This document shows, in pieces, positions 35,805-43,849 of a stretch of DNA of 64,000 nt; within the stretch, counting starts at the first letter, position 1; every line of letters begins with the position of its first letter. A model generated the notes under the pieces. That model saw only the letters and a program-made list of their open reading frames with translations. It ran no database searches and was not told the DNA's origin. This DNA comes from Denitratisoma sp. GTDB taxonomy: Bacteria; Pseudomonadota; Gammaproteobacteria; Burkholderiales; Rhodocyclaceae. Location: contig JAVSMO010000001.1 in NCBI GenBank assembly GCA_032027165.1, positions 2,631,746 through 2,695,745 of the forward strand, read 5' to 3'. A program made the translations under genes and the position numbers.

Positions 35805-35810
35805 TAGAAT
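35805..35810 (+). promoter_or_regulatory. Candidate -10 of the tRNA-Gly gene
   Basis: TAGAAT, 10 bp before the tRNA 5' end; the -35 (TTCCAT at 35782, 17-bp spacing) is weak and overlaps the thiS start. Confidence 0.4.
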
Positions 35811-35820
35811 GGCGCCGTTC

Positions 35821-35894
35821 GCGGGTGTAGTTCAATGGCAGAACGGCAGCTTCCCAAGCTGCATACGAGGGTTCGATTCCCTTCACCCGCTCCA
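35821..35894 (+). tRNA. tRNA-Gly, anticodon CCC, with encoded CCA
   Basis: 74 nt cloverleaf: acceptor GCGGGTG/CACCCGC, anticodon arm GCAGC-TTCCCAA-GCTGC giving anticodon CCC, T arm GAGGG-TTCGATT-CCCTT, discriminator T followed by CCA in the DNA. Very close to the Escherichia coli glyU-type sequence. Confidence 0.96.
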
Positions 35895-35932
35895 AGACAC
35901 AAAAGCCAGCCCCGCGCTGGCTTTTGTGTCTT
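35894..35932. terminator. Perfect 17-bp stem after tRNA-Gly
   Basis: AAGACACAAAAGCCAGC, loop CCCGC, then GCTGGCTTTTGTGTCTT, starting at the last base of the tRNA. It has no long T-run but the position and strength suggest processing or termination of the tRNA transcript. Confidence 0.65.
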
Positions 35933-36064
35933 GTTGTGGGTGTCGGGTTGAGAGCCCTCCGGTTCGAAAACGAGCGCAGAGAGTTTCAGCGGAGGCTAAC
36001 TTGCCGCCCGGCAAGTTAAGCGCCGCAGGCGCGGCCGTAGCCAATCCCTTCGCTCCAGAATGTG

Positions 36065-36092
36065 AAAAGGCCAACCGCAAGGTTGGCCTTTT
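36065..36092. terminator. Rho-independent terminator, bidirectional
   Basis: AAAAGGCCAACC, GCAA tetraloop, GGTTGGCCTTTT. The symmetrical A/T tails allow use in both directions, serving the tRNA region (plus) and the multiheme cytochrome operon (minus, stop at 36117). The 35933-36064 stretch before it has no gene, only two small hairpins (AACTTGCCG/CGGCAAGTT, 35999-36018). Confidence 0.85.
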
Positions 36093-36116
36093 CGTTTCCT
36101 GCCTGTCAGGCCGACG

Positions 36117-38096
36117 TTAGCCGCTGAAGAACCCGATCCCCACCAGCACCAGCAGTATCAGGCCGACGGCAATGAGCGCCAGGCCGAGGATCTTGGAGCC
36201 GCGGGTCATCGCCGGCGAAGGCGCCTCGACCAGGTACTTCTGCAGTTCGCCGGAATCCACCATGCGCTGGTAGTGCGCCGGGTGGTCGTGGCGGAACTCG
36301 CGCAGGGACTGGGTGCCGGTGAACATCACCACGTCGGGCGGCGGCAGCTTGTCCGGCCGGAAGTGGTTGTTGAAGAAATGCACGGTGAACAGGAATACCG
36401 CCGCCAGGAAGGCTTCCTCGCCATGCACCAGGGTGGCGACGTTGAAGACCCAGCCCGGCAGGTAGGTGGCCGTCACGTGCGGGAAGGCCAGCATCAGGCC
36501 GCTCCAGCCGATGATGTTCACGCCCCAGAACACCGCCCAGTAGTCGAATTTCTCGAAGTAGGCCCAGCGGTCGAACAGCGGTTTCGGGCCCTTGCCGACG
36601 AACCACTTGAACATGCCCCAGCAGTCGGCGAAGTCCTTCCAGTTCGGGATCAGCGAATCCGGCCCGAACCAGCGGAAGCTCCTGTCGCGCAGCAGCTTCT
36701 GCATCACGTAGGCGAAGTGGATGAGGAAGATGCCGACGAAGAGCGCGGCACAGACCCGGTGGATCAGGCCGAGCATCTTCGGCCCGCCGAGGGCCTTGGC
36801 GACGACCGGCGCCCAGACGCTCTCGGCATACAGCGCGGTGGTGCCGGTCAGCACCAGGGTCATGGTGACGAGGGCGAAGACCAGGTGGCCGAGGCGCCAG
36901 CCCCAGTGGAAGCGGCGGAAGTGCTGCCGGTTCTCGTCGAGGTTCATGCCCCGCGTGTCGATGCGCGCATGCGGCTTGCCGGCCTTGCGGTCCTGCCACT
37001 CGCGGTAATACCAGAGGCCGGAATGCGCCCAGAAGAAGGCGAAGACGAAGATCAGCAGCCCCACCATGAACTTCGAGGCGATGTACATCTGCGGATACTT
37101 GTCGAAGTCGTGCGTGTTGGCATGCGGGCCGAAGGTGACGAAGCCCGGGGTGGCGTCGCGCATGCCGGGCTTCTTGTCGCTGTGGCACTTGGTGCAGGTC
37201 TTCAGCCGGTTCTTCGGGTTGATCGTCGATTTCGGATGGTCGGCCGGCAGGATCTTGTGGCTCTCGTGGCAGTCGGCGCACTTGGCCGCGTAGGCGTAGC
37301 CGAGGCGGTTCACCTGGCCGTGATAGGTGTCGGCAAAGCTCTGCAGTTCTTTCTCGTGGCAGCTGCCGCAGGCATTGACGTTGGCGAGCTTGAAGGTTTC
37401 CGAGGCGGTGCCGGCGATGTTGTGCGAGGTGTGGCAGTCGGTGCACACCGCGCTCTTCATGTTGCCCTTGTCGAGCAGTTCCTCGCCGTGGATGGAGGCG
37501 GCATAGGCCTCCAGCTGGTCTTCGTGACACTTCGCCCCGCAGGTGTCGGGAATGCCCTTGTGCCAGACGGTGCGCCGCTCGCTGCCCTTGGGCGGCACGT
37601 TGAATTCGTGCGAGTTGTGGCAATCCTCGCAGGTCGCCATCGGGTGCGAGGGATCGTCCTTGTCCGGCTTGGCGTGGAAGGAGTTCTTGTAGGCCTCGAT
37701 GTTGCGCACGACCAGGCCGAGGCGGCTCTTCTCGTCGGCGCCTTTCTCCTGCCGGGCGGCTTCCCACAGGGCCTGATGGCAATCGACGCAGTTGGCCGGC
37801 TTGATGCCCTTGGCCTTGGCGTGGTTGGCCTTGCTGTCGGTGATCTCCTTGTGGCAGGCCACGCACTGCATGTCGGCGTGGATGCCCTTGCCGAATTTGC
37901 CGGCGTTGATGTGGGCAAGCGTGCGCTTCTCGTCGTCCTTGCCCGGCACCTCGATCTTCTTCTTGCTGCTGTCGTGGCATTCGAGGCAGCCGGCATTGTC
38001 GAGCCTGGCGGCGTCGGCCAATGCGGGCGCCGCCAGGAGGAAGGCGAGGCAGGCCGCGCCGGCCTGGAACAGCGCCAGGAACGATCCCCTTTTCAT
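36117..38096 (-). CDS. Multiheme cytochrome c fused to a cytochrome b561-type membrane domain
   Basis: 659 residues. Signal peptide (to about residue 28), then a periplasmic domain with eight CxxCH motifs (37-41, 78-82, 103-107, 156-160, 218-222, 243-247, 273-277, 301-305) plus one CxxxCH, CGAKCH at 186-191. From about 343 on there are five or so membrane helices with conserved histidines (HWGWRLGH, LIHRVCAALFVGIFLIHF, LVHGEEAFLAAVFLFTVHFFNNHF), as in di-heme cytochrome b subunits. Predicted quinol dehydrogenase/periplasmic electron conduit, similar in plan to Geobacter Cbc-type proteins. It has a GGGAGG ribosome site and is the third gene behind a sigma-54 promoter. Confidence 0.88.
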   Translation of the reverse strand: MKRGSFLALFQAGAACLAFLLAAPALADAARLDNAGCLECHDSSKKKIEVPGKDDEKRTLAHINAGKFGKGIHADMQCVACHKEITDSKANHAKAKGIKPANCVDCHQALWEAARQEKGADEKSRLGLVVRNIEAYKNSFHAKPDKDDPSHPMATCEDCHNSHEFNVPPKGSERRTVWHKGIPDTCGAKCHEDQLEAYAASIHGEELLDKGNMKSAVCTDCHTSHNIAGTASETFKLANVNACGSCHEKELQSFADTYHGQVNRLGYAYAAKCADCHESHKILPADHPKSTINPKNRLKTCTKCHSDKKPGMRDATPGFVTFGPHANTHDFDKYPQMYIASKFMVGLLIFVFAFFWAHSGLWYYREWQDRKAGKPHARIDTRGMNLDENRQHFRRFHWGWRLGHLVFALVTMTLVLTGTTALYAESVWAPVVAKALGGPKMLGLIHRVCAALFVGIFLIHFAYVMQKLLRDRSFRWFGPDSLIPNWKDFADCWGMFKWFVGKGPKPLFDRWAYFEKFDYWAVFWGVNIIGWSGLMLAFPHVTATYLPGWVFNVATLVHGEEAFLAAVFLFTVHFFNNHFRPDKLPPPDVVMFTGTQSLREFRHDHPAHYQRMVDSGELQKYLVEAPSPAMTRGSKILGLALIAVGLILLVLVGIGFFSG

Positions 38097-38119
38097 GGTC
38101 CCGCCTCCCTTCTTCTATC

Positions 38120-38464
38120 TCAGTGGGAAAGCATCCAGCGGGCGACGTTGGTCTGCACCTTGACGTCCTTGGTGTCGATGATCTTGTGATCCTCTTCCTT
38201 GCCGTCGTCGAGCTTCACCTTCTGCCCGGCGGTCATGTGCTTGATCGCCTCCTTCTCGTCGAGCTTCTTCTCCTTGTACTTGGCGGCGATCTTCTTCAGG
38301 GCCGGGCCCTTCTTCGCCTTGGTCGGGTGGTGGCACTTGTGGCAGTCGTTGTCCTTGAACACCTTTTCCGCCTCTTCGGCATCGAACTGGGCGGAGGCCG
38401 GGACGGACAGGCAGAGGCCGGCGAGGGCGACGAGGGCGATCAGGGGGTGAACGCGGTGCGACAT
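38120..38464 (-). CDS. Small monoheme cytochrome c
   Basis: 114 residues; signal peptide ending ASA-Q, heme motif CHKCH at 41-45 in a cytochrome c551/c552-like fold, Lys-rich surface and a C-terminal RWMLSH that may supply the Met ligand. It lies between the heme lipoprotein and the multiheme/cytochrome b gene, 23 bp before the latter, and is the likely soluble link between them. Confidence 0.88.
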   Translation of the reverse strand: MSHRVHPLIALVALAGLCLSVPASAQFDAEEAEKVFKDNDCHKCHHPTKAKKGPALKKIAAKYKEKKLDEKEAIKHMTAGQKVKLDDGKEEDHKIIDTKDVKVQTNVARWMLSH

Positions 38465-38509
38465 TTCGGATTCTCCATTTCAGGTTTCAAGGGTGGCTGA
38501 CATGCACGG

Positions 38510-39871
38510 TCAGGGCAGCTTCACCGCCACGATGTCGGCCTTGGCGCCGATGCCGAGCGTCTTGACATAGGACACGTGGTGGCCGCGCGAAGTGACGTTG
38601 TTGTCATGGACGGCGAAACCGACGTTGTAGACGCCACCCGGCTTGAGGGCCTTGTCGTCGGGATTGGCGAGAGCCAGCGGACGAACCATCACGACCGTCC
38701 ACATGCCATCCCTCCATGTGCCGAAGCCCTTGTTGTCCTTGGCGGAACCGGCGGCGTCCTCGGCGGAAAGAACGTATTGCGGCAGGATGTCGCCCTCCTT
38801 CCATCCGGCATTCGGATCGAACGGCACGGCATTCTCGCCCTTGATGAGGAACTGCTCTTTCTTGCCGTAGTCCCCGGCGACAAGCGCCCTGGCGCCGAAC
38901 TTGGCGGGGTCGTACATGAATTTCGGCTGCTTCTTCGCGGCATCCCAATTCGCGGCAAAATGGTTCTTGCCGGCATCGAAGTTGCGGTACTCGAGGACGA
39001 AACCGTCATCGGCGCCGCCGACCGGATTGGAGCGATGGGCGCGCCACTGCATGAGATCGAGGAATCCCCCGCTGGCCTTGATCCTGGCAATCTCGTCGAG
39101 CGACCTGCCGCTCTTCCAGTCCGAGGGGTTGGTGCGTGTGGCGGGGAGATACTTGCGCACGTCGCCCTTCTTGATGGCTTTCATCAGTGCGTTGGCGGCA
39201 ACTTCATCCTTCGTTGCGGGATTCAGGTCGCGCTCGCCTTCATGGCAGGTCAGCCAGCAGCCCTGATTGGCGAAGCCCGGCACCTTGCCGTCGTCGAGCA
39301 TGACCGACATGCGATCCTCGTAGACCGGCGGCGTCTTGCCGGAAACCGCGGCGGCATTCAGGCGGGGAGCGCCATAGGCCACCCACTCCTTGCCGTCGAA
39401 GCGACGCCCCGGATAATCGATTCCCGGCCTCTCCTTGCTTTCGGTCTTCCACTGGAAGCGCAGATAGGCGTTCTTGTCGTCGTAGGCCGCCTGGACGTTC
39501 AGGTCGACGTGGCCGGGCTTGCCCGGCAGGGCGATCGGCTCGAGCGGATGGTTGCCGCGCAGGATCTTGGCGCCCTGGCGCTGCTCCTCCTTGGCATCGT
39601 CGTGACAGGAGACGCAGGAATCGCCGCGCGCCGTCTCGCTGGCGGCGCCCTTGTGCGCCGCCGGGTCGCGCAGCCATTCGTAGGAGGATTTGCCCGGATA
39701 GAACAGCACCAGCTTGGTCGCCGGCACCTTGTTCCAGTCGATGCCCGTCGTGTCGGCGCCCCGGGTCGGCCCGCCGGCGCAGGCCACGAGCCCGGCGGCG
39801 ACGGCCGCGGCCACGCTGGCCGCCAGGATTTTCACTTTCAGATCGGAAAAGCTTGCATTGCGTTGACCCAT
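38510..39871 (-). CDS. Ethylbenzene-dehydrogenase-type heme-binding lipoprotein
   Basis: 453 residues from the ATG at 39871 (AGAGGTGA ribosome site); a GTG nine bases upstream is less likely. Lipobox LVAC with Cys31. A c-type heme motif CVSCH at 86-90 is joined to a large beta-rich domain of the ethylbenzene dehydrogenase gamma/DMSO reductase heme b-binding family (VDLNVQAAYDDKNAYLRFQWK, MSVMLDDGK, WTVVMVRPL, GGVYNVGFAVHD). A second, unusual CWLTCH (CxxxCH) lies near residue 207. First gene of the sigma-54-dependent cytochrome operon. Probably an electron-transfer subunit; no molybdenum catalytic subunit is encoded nearby. Confidence 0.85.
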   Translation of the reverse strand: MGQRNASFSDLKVKILAASVAAAVAAGLVACAGGPTRGADTTGIDWNKVPATKLVLFYPGKSSYEWLRDPAAHKGAASETARGDSCVSCHDDAKEEQRQGAKILRGNHPLEPIALPGKPGHVDLNVQAAYDDKNAYLRFQWKTESKERPGIDYPGRRFDGKEWVAYGAPRLNAAAVSGKTPPVYEDRMSVMLDDGKVPGFANQGCWLTCHEGERDLNPATKDEVAANALMKAIKKGDVRKYLPATRTNPSDWKSGRSLDEIARIKASGGFLDLMQWRAHRSNPVGGADDGFVLEYRNFDAGKNHFAANWDAAKKQPKFMYDPAKFGARALVAGDYGKKEQFLIKGENAVPFDPNAGWKEGDILPQYVLSAEDAAGSAKDNKGFGTWRDGMWTVVMVRPLALANPDDKALKPGGVYNVGFAVHDNNVTSRGHHVSYVKTLGIGAKADIVAVKLP

Positions 39872-39917
39872 TTTGATCACCTCTCGAGTAAGGTTGTCGT
39901 ACGGATACCCGCTTCAA

Positions 39918-39933
39918 TGCAATCCCTATGCCA
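39918..39933 (-). promoter_or_regulatory. Sigma-54 promoter of the cytochrome operon
   Basis: TGGCATAGGGATTGCA on the minus strand: GG and GC elements separated by exactly 10 bases, the -24/-12 sigma-54 layout, about 47 bp upstream of the ATG at 39871. Confidence 0.8.
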
Positions 39934-39973
39934 CACCGATCCCTTCGCGAATCCTCCTTGCGCTGCAATAAAA

Positions 39974-40000
39974 CTGTCGCTGATTTATGTCAGCTGTCGC
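39974..40000 (-). promoter_or_regulatory. Candidate enhancer (UAS) for the sigma-54 activator
   Basis: Two CTGTCGC copies (39974-39980, 39994-40000) spaced 20 bp, two helical turns, enclosing an inverted repeat GCTGA/TCAGC. About 80 bp upstream of the predicted start and overlapping the end of the activator gene. Confidence 0.6.
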
Positions 40001-41390
40001 TTTTTAGTGACAATCCCCAACGCTTCACTTTCACGTAGAAATTCTGCCGGGGAATCCCGCTGAGGCGCGCCGCCTCCGATACGTTCCCCCCCGTCGCCTC
40101 CAGCAGGCGCTGCAGGTATTCCCGCTCGAACTCCGCGCGGGCTTCCTGGTACGTCAGGCCGGCTTCCGGCGCATGGCTGCCCGTCTGTTGTGCCTCCGCC
40201 TGTTTCGGCACCCCCGATGGAAACAGGTGAACGCTTTCGACCGGGCCGCCCGCATGCAGGGCCACGGCACGCTCGATGCAGTGCTGGAGTTGGCGCACGT
40301 TCCCTTCCCAGCGGCAGGTTTCCAGCGCGCGCATGGCGGCCGGCGTGAACGGCCCGCAGGCCTTGCCGAACTTGGCGTTGTAGTGGTCGAGGAAATGCGT
40401 CGCCAGCGCGACGATGTCGCCCTCGCGTTCGCGCAGCGGCGGCAGGGTGATCGAAACCACGGCGATGCGGTAATACAGGTCCTCCCGGAAGCGCCCCGCC
40501 CTGACCTCGTCGAGCAGCGGCCGGTTGGTCGCGCAGATCAGCCGGAAATCGGCCTTGCGCGGCTGCGTGCTGCCGATGCGCACGTAGCTGTGGTCCTGCA
40601 GCACGCGCAGCAGGCTGCTCTGCAGCTTGGGACTCATGTCGGCGATCTCGTCGAGGAAGAGATTGCCGCCGTGCGCCTTCTCGAAGTAGCCGGCGCTGGC
40701 CTGGCTGGCGCCGGTGAAGGCGCCCTTCTCGTAGCCGAACAACAGGCTTTCCAGCAGGCTCTCCGGCAAGCCGCCGCAATTGACTTCGAGAAACGGCTTG
40801 TCGGCGCGGGTGCTGAGCGCATGAATCAGCCTGGCGGCGAGTTCCTTGCCGGTGCCGCTCTCGCCCTCCAGCAGCACGGTGGTGTCGAGGCCGGCGACCT
40901 GGCGTAGCTGGCCGAGCGCGCGCTCCATCGCGGCGGACTGGCCGATGAGGGCATCCGACTCGGTCGTCAACCGCGCCTTCAGGCCGTCGATCTCGCGATA
41001 GGCGCGGTCGAGCTCGAGCGCCTTGCCGATGACGGCCTCCAGGGCCTCGAGGTCGTCGAAGGGCTTGGTCAAGTAATCGAACAGCCCTTCGCGCACCGCC
41101 GCCACCGCATCGCGCACCTCGGCGAAGCCGGTCATGAGGATGCCGACCAGGTGCGGCTTGATCGCGCGGAACTCGCGCAGCAGGTCGATGCCGTTGGCGT
41201 CGGGCAGGCGCTGGTCCATCAGCACCAGGTTGAAATCCTCGGCGGCGAACAGCCGGCGCGCCTCGACGCCATTGGTGGCCAGCCTGACGTTCGCCGACTT
41301 CGCAAGAAGTCTGTCGAGCAGGATGCGGGTGTGGCGGTCGTCGTCGACCACCAGGATTTTCTGCGGCATGTCGGGCCGTTTCTGGCGCAT
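39990..41390 (-). CDS. Sigma-54-dependent response regulator (NtrC family)
   Basis: 466 residues: receiver domain (KILVVDDDRHTR, phospho-Asp in LVLMDQRLPDANG, Lys in YLTKPFDD), AAA+ domain with Walker A GESGTGKE, intact GAFTGA sigma-54 contact loop, and a Fis-type C-terminal helix-turn-helix (NVSEAARLSGIPRQNFYVKVKRWG). The ATG directly follows the kinase stop (TAAATG); a second ATG at 41369 is possible. It presumably activates the sigma-54 promoter at 39918, the only one seen nearby. Confidence 0.93.
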   Translation of the reverse strand: MRQKRPDMPQKILVVDDDRHTRILLDRLLAKSANVRLATNGVEARRLFAAEDFNLVLMDQRLPDANGIDLLREFRAIKPHLVGILMTGFAEVRDAVAAVREGLFDYLTKPFDDLEALEAVIGKALELDRAYREIDGLKARLTTESDALIGQSAAMERALGQLRQVAGLDTTVLLEGESGTGKELAARLIHALSTRADKPFLEVNCGGLPESLLESLLFGYEKGAFTGASQASAGYFEKAHGGNLFLDEIADMSPKLQSSLLRVLQDHSYVRIGSTQPRKADFRLICATNRPLLDEVRAGRFREDLYYRIAVVSITLPPLREREGDIVALATHFLDHYNAKFGKACGPFTPAAMRALETCRWEGNVRQLQHCIERAVALHAGGPVESVHLFPSGVPKQAEAQQTGSHAPEAGLTYQEARAEFEREYLQRLLEATGGNVSEAARLSGIPRQNFYVKVKRWGLSLKSDS

Positions 41391-43148
41391 TTAAACCGTG
41401 TCGGGCAACCAAATTGCAAAACGCGTGCCATGTCCCGGCTCGCTCGCCACCGTCACCTGGCCGCCATGCAGCAAAGCCACGTGCTGCACGACCGGCAGGC
41501 CGAGGCCGGTGCCGTCGCTGCGTGTGGTGAAGAAAGGCTCGAACACCTTCTTCATGACGTCCGGCGTCATGCCGCGGCCGCAGTCGGTCACCGCCAACGT
41601 CCAGCCGGGCAGGTTCCGCTCCTTGTCTTCGCCGCGCTCGAGGCTGATCTCGATGACGCCCTCGCCTTCCGCCGTCGCCTGCGCCGCATTCAGCAGCAGG
41701 TTGAACAAGGCGTGACGGATCAGGATCGGATCGACCGTCAGCACCACCGGTGCCTCCGGCAGCTTCACCTCCACCGGCAGATGCCGGCTCTCGGCCTGGC
41801 GGAACAGCAGCACCGTGTCCTCGATCAGCCCGGCCATGTCGGTCGGCTTGCTCTCGAAGCAGGACACCTTGGAGAAGCCCAGCATGCGCTTGACGAAGTC
41901 GCGGCAGTCCTCGCCTGCGCTGCGGATTTCCCGCAGCAGCTCGCGCGTGCGCGCCGGATCGTCGGCCTCGCGCTCGGCCAGCTGGGTCAGGTTGACCACG
42001 CCTACCAGCGGATTGTTGAGCTGGTGCGCGATGCCGCCGACCATGGTGCCCACGGCGGACAGCTTTTCGAGCTGGAGGATGCGGCGATGCTCGCTGTCGA
42101 GGCGCAGCAGCTGGTGCTCGAGATCATGCTGGCGCCGGTAATCGCGCTCGACGCGGTCGAGCGCGAGATAGAAGATGCCGAGGACGCCGCCGGCCGCCAG
42201 CAGGCTGATCAGGATCACGGCGATGATCGACCACTGGAAAGTGGACTCCAGCGCGGTGATGTCGCGCATCACCACCAGGTCGCCGACATGGCGCTTGCCG
42301 GCATCGCGGATCGGCACGCCGGCCAGGTGGATGGATCGCCCGAAATCGCTTATCTCGGCGGTACGGCCGGCAAGCAGTCGCTGCAGCAGGCGTTCGTCCA
42401 GTGCTGCCGGCAGCAGCTCCGCCGTCTGCGCCAGCACGGCATGCGTGCCGAAGCGCTCCCAGTTTCCGCTGCGCTGCATCAGGTCCAGGCCGCGCTGCCA
42501 TTGCTCGGGCGTCAGGTGGCGCTTGTCCACCAGCACCAGCAAATCGATCGCCAGGCTATGCCGGATCTCGTCGAGCATGTGCTCGATCTCCTCGCCGATC
42601 TCCAGATAGCCGAGCAGTTCGCCGCCTTGCCGCCAGGGCATGACCAGGCGCAGCGTCAGCGTTCCCATCGGGCCCAGCTCCAGGCCGTGGGCGGGCTTCT
42701 GCTCTTCCCTGGCCTGCTGCAGCGTGACGCGCTGAATCTCGTCGCCGAACACGGCCGGGCTGTGGAAGCGGTACAGGCTGACGAGGTCCGGGCGGATGAA
42801 GTACAGGTGCGTGATCCGGTGTGCCGTGCTCAGGCTGCGGAACAGCTCGCCGCCCAATTGCGCCAGCGCCGTGCGATCGCCCCGGCGGAAGGCAGCCTGC
42901 ATCGCCTCGTTGTCCATCATGGCGCGCAGCGTCGCCATCATCAGATTGGTGTCCTTGTCGAGCTTCTGCGCGAACAGCTTGGCCACCGCTGCCGAGCGCT
43001 CGGCCAGGTCGCGGTCGCGGATCCGCGTCTCGATGCCGTAGATGGCTACGGCAAACACGCACATGATGAACGCCAGCGTGACGGCCAGCGGGCCGATGAA
43101 GCGGGCCTTGATACGCTTGGGCGGACGGGCGGGCGAAACGGCGCTCAT
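41391..43148 (-). CDS. Sensor histidine kinase with periplasmic cache-type domain
   Basis: 585 residues from the ATG at 43148; the longer frame starts with TTG without a ribosome site. Membrane helices near 17-38 and 310-336 enclose a periplasmic sensor of about 270 residues with a double-cache look (ERSAAVAKLFAQKLD, HRITHLYFIRPD). A coiled linker leads to the H-box GGIAHQLNNPLVG, N-box NLLLNAAQA, D-box DCGRGM and G-box GTGLGLPVVQ. Partner of the adjacent regulator; stimulus unknown, perhaps an organic acid or an electron acceptor. Confidence 0.9.
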   Translation of the reverse strand: MSAVSPARPPKRIKARFIGPLAVTLAFIMCVFAVAIYGIETRIRDRDLAERSAAVAKLFAQKLDKDTNLMMATLRAMMDNEAMQAAFRRGDRTALAQLGGELFRSLSTAHRITHLYFIRPDLVSLYRFHSPAVFGDEIQRVTLQQAREEQKPAHGLELGPMGTLTLRLVMPWRQGGELLGYLEIGEEIEHMLDEIRHSLAIDLLVLVDKRHLTPEQWQRGLDLMQRSGNWERFGTHAVLAQTAELLPAALDERLLQRLLAGRTAEISDFGRSIHLAGVPIRDAGKRHVGDLVVMRDITALESTFQWSIIAVILISLLAAGGVLGIFYLALDRVERDYRRQHDLEHQLLRLDSEHRRILQLEKLSAVGTMVGGIAHQLNNPLVGVVNLTQLAEREADDPARTRELLREIRSAGEDCRDFVKRMLGFSKVSCFESKPTDMAGLIEDTVLLFRQAESRHLPVEVKLPEAPVVLTVDPILIRHALFNLLLNAAQATAEGEGVIEISLERGEDKERNLPGWTLAVTDCGRGMTPDVMKKVFEPFFTTRSDGTGLGLPVVQHVALLHGGQVTVASEPGHGTRFAIWLPDTV

Positions 43149-43221
43149 GCCCGGAAGTGTGCCCGAGTCACCCCGACGAAACAACGGAGAGTCAGCGCCT
43201 GGCGCCTCTTGGCAGGCGCTG

Positions 43222-43746
43222 CTACGCGTCGCCCAGAACCCTGTAGCGCCCGCCGTGGAACACCAGCGGTGCCTTGTTCTCCCGGCTGCAGCCTTCGACG
43301 CGGCCGATGAAGATGAGATGATCGCCGCCGGCGTGCTGCGCCTCGTTGCGGCATTCGAGGACGGCGCAGCAGCCGGGCAGCAGCGGCGCGCCGCCGAGGC
43401 CCTCGCGCCAGTCGAGGCCGGCGAACTTGTCGCTGTCGCGCCGGGCGAAGCGTTCCGACAGCGCCTGCTGGTCGGCGGCCAGAACGTTCACCGCGAAGTG
43501 GCTGGCGCGGCGGAAGGCCTCGAGGTTCGGCGAGGCGAGCGACAGGCTCCACAGCACCAGCGGCGGTTCGAGCGAAACGGTGTTGAAGGAGTTGACGGTG
43601 AGGCCGATGGCGCGGCCGTCGGGATCGAGCGTCGTCACGACGGTGACGCCGGTGGCGAAGGCGCCGAGCGTGTCGCGCAGGGCGCGATGGCCGTCCTCCG
43701 CGGTGCTCCACGGGCTGACCGATTGCGGTTCGTAAGGCTTGTTCAT
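43222..43746 (-). CDS. Flavin reductase-like protein
   Basis: 174 residues from the ATG at 43746. FMN-binding split-barrel of the HpaC/flavin reductase family: FATGVTVVTTLDPDGRAIGLTVNSFNTVSLEPPLVLWSL and FAVNVLAADQ, ending ENKAPLVFHGGRY. Supplies reduced flavin to a two-component monooxygenase or acts as a general NAD(P)H:flavin reductase; no monooxygenase partner is in view. Divergent from mutY. Confidence 0.87.
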   Translation of the reverse strand: MNKPYEPQSVSPWSTAEDGHRALRDTLGAFATGVTVVTTLDPDGRAIGLTVNSFNTVSLEPPLVLWSLSLASPNLEAFRRASHFAVNVLAADQQALSERFARRDSDKFAGLDWREGLGGAPLLPGCCAVLECRNEAQHAGGDHLIFIGRVEGCSRENKAPLVFHGGRYRVLGDA

Positions 43747-43849
43747 CAAGGGGGTTACGGGCGAAGTCTGCGATTACTTTAGAATTGAATGAGACTAACC
43801 GCCCGGCGCCGGTAAGGCAAGTTCGGCGGCGGGAACCCACTCTCCATGC

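Noticed and set aside
35933..36064. Possible second tRNA after tRNA-Gly
   Set aside because: GGTTCGAAA and GCTCCA pieces are present, but no acceptor or anticodon stem can be formed.
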